DNA from: Cydia pomonella
Taxonomy: Eukaryota; Arthropoda; Insecta; Lepidoptera; Tortricidae
Length of the DNA stretch: 64,000 nt
Direction: 5' to 3'
Assembly (NCBI RefSeq): GCF_033807575.1
Contig: NC_084719.1
Location: 1,302,001 to 1,366,000, forward strand
The position numbers and the translations under genes were made by a program. The notes beneath the pieces are model-generated. The model saw nothing but the letters and a program-made list of their open reading frames with translations. It was not told the DNA's origin and searched no databases. Each line of letters starts with the position of its first letter. The first letter of the stretch is position 1. Positions 27,001 through 33,000 of this stretch are shown here, piece by piece.

Positions 27001-30000
27001 CAAATCCGATAGACTTAGTTATACTTTGCCTGAAAAGCCCACGCAGTACCAGGAGGCGTATTCTGATTGTAATAACAGGTTATGAATTTGATCTGGATTT
27101 GTTACAAATATGACCGTTATGAATATGGCGATAATGTCTTGAAACATGAGAAAATTATAAAAATTAAAAGGAATATACATATGTAATTTCCTGTCTTCTT
27201 TTCATTAAAAGCTATTCTGTGAACTGATTCAGACTTTGTGAAAGTAGGATATGTCACCCGAACCTAGTAAAATAAAAATCAATTGGAGTGAGACTAAGAT
27301 AACTCTAAATAAATTAAAAGAAAAAAAAAAAGATAAAATCAAAAAGATAAGATAAGATAAGATAAGATTAAAAGATAAATCTGCAACGATTTTGATAGCG
27401 CAGGCTGTGCAAGTATTATTTATACGTCATAAGTTCATAGAAGTTTGACGTTTAAAATAACACTTGCACAGTTGAGCTATCAAAACAGCTGCAGACTTAT
27501 CTTTTTCTAACTCTAACGCAACTATGTTACATACAATATAGGCTAACTATATTTCACGCTTCGTTGGAAAACTCAACTCAAATAAAAACAGGAAAGCACT
27601 CAACCACACGAAATAATTGGAATAAACGAACCTTCAATTCAGTTGAGTAAAAAATATTGACTCATAAGATTTGAAATCCGAAACACATTGAAACGCCAAT
27701 CGGAACTTAAATAATTTATGGAAAAGATCTCGTGACTTTCGATGTACATTTTCACTTTTCAATTAACATTTGTCAAAACACGATTGTCGTACTGACTATG
27801 GCCATAGGAATAGGTATCAATTTAATTGATATACAATTTAAAGTCACTGGTACCCTGCCTATTGATGTAACAATTAAATAGCGACACACACAAAGCGTCC
27901 ATGCGCGACACCCTGCCCGCCAGCAATCGAAAATTGTCGCTCATCAAACGAAAACCTCCGTAAATTTTCAACAAAAAACCAAGGGCAATATTAAAATTCT
28001 CTGTCCCTCGTCTGACAATCGTCAAGGATTTTTCAATTGACCGCCTTCGTGACAATTTCCTGGCCGCCCGCTCTTTAACGTCATTTATGTATGAGGGAAA
28101 TAGAAAGTTTCAATGTTAGGGTCGGCTTTATGTGTTTTATAACATTGCCTTTCTGGTATGCAGGCGACGTTAAGCCGAGAGTAACTGTATCTTTTGGTGG
28201 AATGAGATTTTTTATGCGCGGTAAAGTTGGGGAGAGTTTGTTATTTATGAACTGACTGACAAGAAATGGAGGGTAATGTTTTTCAAAGTGAAGCCTTCAG
28301 TCTTATCCATTTAATGGAAATTAATTTGTTTTAAGTAAGTAACTTATCATTATATTATTAGGTATTATGTTTACAGTCGACCCGATTTGAACTTTAAGAT
28401 TTGTCAAAAATTTGCTAATGATTGCTGAAGTGAAGTTTTTGAAGAAACGTCATTTTTGACACTGACATATCCGATCCATATCGTATCTTTGGCTGTGTTA
28501 TACAAGCGATTTTACTTAGTTACATCAGTACCCCTAGTGTAAATATTTTCGACAGCGAAACGTGACGTACGCGTTTGCGTTAAGTGTCATTTTGTATGAG
28601 ATTTTTGACTTTCCAAAACGTCCCGCTTGGCGCGCTGTTCAAAAACCCATACAAAATGAGACTTAACGCAAACGCGTACGTCACGTTTCGCTATCGACTA
28701 AAATTACACTAGGGGTACAGAATACATTTTCCTGGTTATGATAAGGTATTGTTATTCTACTAAAAGTTTCATGAATTTAAAATAAACAAAATTATAAAAT
28801 ATTTATTAACTTATTTCATTCACTATAAATCATCTACAATAGACGCAAAGGCCCATGATGATTCCATTTAAACTGTATTGCATATAAAAAGTACAACAGG
28901 CGGACTTATGTCACTAGGCATTCTCTACCAGTCAACCAATAGGTCAAAACAAAAATGCGTCGAGGTGAGTGCAGTGAAAAATTTATATTTTGAGCGCAGT
29001 AAAATTCCTACATACATACCATAATATGGTAAATTATACCTTATGACTAATGACTTATGTCTAATAACTTATGATTACCTATTTATGTGCAATAAAGTGA
29101 CATACATACATTACAATCTTCGGAAGAAATAAGTGGTAAAATTTGAAGTACTGCTTGGGTTGTATACATGTAAAGGCTTGACATTACTTCATTAATACAC
29201 AGAATGAGTAACAGAAAATCGTAACAATTACGTACTGTTTAGTAGGTATTAAAAGAAGCATTGTTCACAGTAACAATCTAAAGTATGGTTAACTCCCAAT
29301 GTAAATGTAAAGAAAAATAATCAACAAAGCGAAGAACAGACAGAAATACGGGGGATTGTTTGAGAAATATTTAAAAGTTCCTCGGCAAGAATCTATGGAA
29401 GAATGCGGCCAGGAAACAAAGGCTTTCCGACGCGGACGAGGATTATACAATTTTTGAACAAACCGAACTCGGGGCGGCGGTGTGGCCTGACTTTTATTTT
29501 TCCATGTGGGAATATCAGACATAACACCCATGAAACACCTTTTAACAGGGTTTACCTGGAAACAGAGTATTAAAACACGAATAAAATAGACAAGTGCAAT
29601 TTAATCTTTCAATGTTTTGACGACCGGTTTGGCCTAGTGGGTAGTGACCCTGCCTACGAAGCTGATGGTCCTGGGTTCAAATCCTGGTAAGGCCATGTAT
29701 TCGCGTGATGTGCATGGATATTTGTACCTGAGTCATGGGTGTTTTCTATGTATTTTAGTATTTATAAATATTTATATATTATATATATCGTTGTCTAAGT
29801 ACCCGCAACACAAGCCTTATTGAGTTTACTGTGGGACTTAGTCAATTTGTGTAATAATGTGCTATAATATTTATTTATTTATTTAATGTAGCGTTTCTTT
29901 TCTCTTAATAACTTACGTAGTTGAGAACTAATCCCTACTAATATTTTTTGACGACCTGTCTGGCCTAGTGGGTGACCCTGCCTATGAAGCCGATGGTCCG

Positions 30001-33000
30001 TGCTTCAAATCCTGGTAAAAGCATTTATTTGTGTGATGAGCACGAATATTTGTTCCTGAGTCATGGGTATTTCTATGTGTTGAAGTATTAATAAATCGTT
30101 GTCTAAGTACCCACAACATAAGCCTTATTACTCGTATGCTTACCGTGGGACTCAGTCAATTTGTGTAATAAATGTCCTATAATATTTAACAAAAAAAAAG
30201 CGAAAGTATCTCCGTCTATATTTTACCTCGTCATGCTTAAATCGCTGAAACCGATGTGTATGGAATTTGGCATAAACAGTCTGATAACCGGTGAAGGACA
30301 AAGGATAGATTTTACCACGATCATTCTACGCTAAGTAAACAAAGTCGCGGGCAAAAGCAAGTCTCGGAATAAGTCGTGGTGTTTCCTAGAAACTAAGTAA
30401 TTAAGCCATAATATAATGTCTTTGAAATTCTAGGTCCATGGGAAGTTTTTTGCAGATCGCAAAGCGTCTGGTTGACATAGCTGGTGACCGAAGACCTGGT
30501 GGCTTCCTCGCACAACGTATCAGTATTGCAATACAACGAGGAATGCCGTCAGCATCCTTGGTACAATGCCTCAAGGGCCTGCTTTATGTGTATTTAAGCT
30601 AAGTATTGTAAATAAAAAAATATACTATATTTAAAATGAATAAATTTTATCTTATCTTATAACTTTCTGATTTTTTCGCATTCCCACTTGAATTAAACAA
30701 TGAAATGGTGCAAACGAATTGCACTGCTAGTCATTTCAAATAAATTTAGATCAACATTTTTACGTTCGAATGGTCCAGTGCTGTATTATTTTTTTAGCTA
30801 ACAGGAAATATTGATTTCAATCAACGCACTCGGCTGTGCAAACTAAACAAACGACCTGTGAAATCCACCAAAATCAATAAAGCCATTAAAACTGCATCGA
30901 GTTATTGTGCAGTCGAAATAAAATAACCCGAGCTGAGCGATTATGACCTCCCTCTCTACTTTAGCGGAATTGACTGAAACGTAACATCATCTTCCTATTG
31001 GTCTATTAATTGATTTCATTGTGACGCTTGTAGAGCCTTAACACCTCCACATCGCATTAGAACGTATAAGTATTTTTTCTGACATTAAGGACCTTTTGCA
31101 TCTCCAAATTTAATGTATTATGAGCCATCTGCTTTTTTTTTTATACTACGTCGGTGGCAAACAAGCATACGGCTCGCCTGATGGTAAGCAGTATCCGTAG
31201 CCTATGTACGCCTGCAACTCCAGAGGAGTTACATGCGCGTTGCCGACCCTAACCCCCTCCCACCCCTCGTTGAGCTCTGGCAACCTAAGTTTATTATCTC
31301 TGTCTGTCTAAATTTATTATCTCTGTTATATTGTAGTAATTATTTATTCCAGACTTTTATAATGTAATTATTAGATTACCCAAGTATTTTGTATATAAAT
31401 TTTGTTTTGTATGTTACGGTATGTAGATAAATGTTCCCAAAAACTGATTGATGGTACCAGCTGGGGTTATAATCAGGAAGGGTCAAGTTTCGGCGGTTCC
31501 GAGGCCGGCTCCGTGACACTGCGAGGTTGCGTAATGCACCGCAACCATAATGTTATTTGTAGTGCTTAGTTTTAAGACATATTTTTATAATATGTATGTT
31601 AGTTTTAAGGTTTTATCTACGGGCCACTAGTTGCCTGAAATGAAGATTTTATTTTATTCATTCATTAATAAAAGTTTATCAAATCTAGAAAATCGTTGAT
31701 AATGTTATGTCCCTATCCGTCGTTTTGATATCACTGTTTGTTATAAAGAGATATGTAAACATCTGCTTCTTCAGCAGAATTTGCGTGGTTTTATGAATAA
31801 GAAAGTTAATAATTTGCGGAAAGCGCCGAAATTTTGAAACGTAATAAATATAAGAGCTTCGGTAGAGAGTACCATTTTGTACCTTTTGGCGGTGAAACTC
31901 TAGGTCCATGGGGTCCCAGCGCGCACAAGTTTTTTGGAGAAATCGCGAAACGTCTGGTTGACGTAACTGGTGACCGACGAGCTGGCGGCTTCCTCGCACA
32001 ACGTATCAGTATTGCGATACAACGAGGAAATGCCCAGCATCCTTGGTACAATGCCTCAAGGGCCTATTTTAGATATAAGCTAGTTATAGTAATCATCTGT
32101 ATATATCCATTATGTATATTGTTATTGTCAATAAAAATAGTTGAAATTTTCCTTAAGTGTAAATGGTTATAATAACTCAATATAAAACCCGTACAATAAC
32201 TCTCCTAGGTTATAAATCATCCTCGTTCGGACCCCGTACATGTTTTCGAAACTACCCTACACTTTATTAATATTAATAGAAACGCCGAAAGGTAAGATAT
32301 TGTTTACGGATTGGAATAATATCATTTTGACACGTTTCGAGATGAGAGGGAGCAAATTCATTTAATATTTAGTACGGAATTGAATTATTGTAACAGGACT
32401 GTAAAATTGAACAAATTTGTGTCCCTTTAAGTTTAGGTGCAATTCTACAAACTTTACTAAGCAAATAAAGTAAAGCTGTCCATTTTGGAAATATAAAAAC
32501 TCCTTATCACCGATTGAAAACCTTATTAGATCTTCCCTAGAATCCATTCTATATAGCTTAGCGAGCATTCTTGGAACTGTACTGTAAGCTGAAGACGATG
32601 GTTCGATTCCGGCCTCGGCCACCGGACGGCTTTGTCACTTTTCTTTACTGTAAATAATAAGATCCATTTCTTCAGTTAATAATTTTTATATAAAGTAGTA
32701 TGACTACTTATAGAAACATAAGTAAAATAAAAATATTAATCAATCAATAATTAAGCGCTGGTGGCCTAGCGGTAAGAGCGCGCGACTTGCAATCCGGAGG
32801 TCGCGGGTTCAAACCCCGGCTCGTACCAATGAGTTTTTCGGAATTTATGTACGAAATATCATTTGATATTTACCAGTCGCTTTTCGGTGAAGGAAAACAT
32901 CGTGAGGAAACCGGACTAATCCCAACAAGGCCTAGTTTATCCTCTGGGTTGGAAGGTCAGATGGCAGTCGCTTTCGTAAAAACTAGTGCCTACGCCACAT

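Noticed and set aside
31834..32172. 112-codon ORF as a host gene
   Set aside because: The segment GGFLAQRISIAIQRGNA and the A-rich 3' tail mark it as the end of a LINE ORF2; a second copy is at 30430-30605.
32762..32830. tRNA gene
   Set aside because: Box A and B-like sequences are present, but the 5' and 3' ends do not pair as an acceptor stem and the sequence continues into the SINE body.
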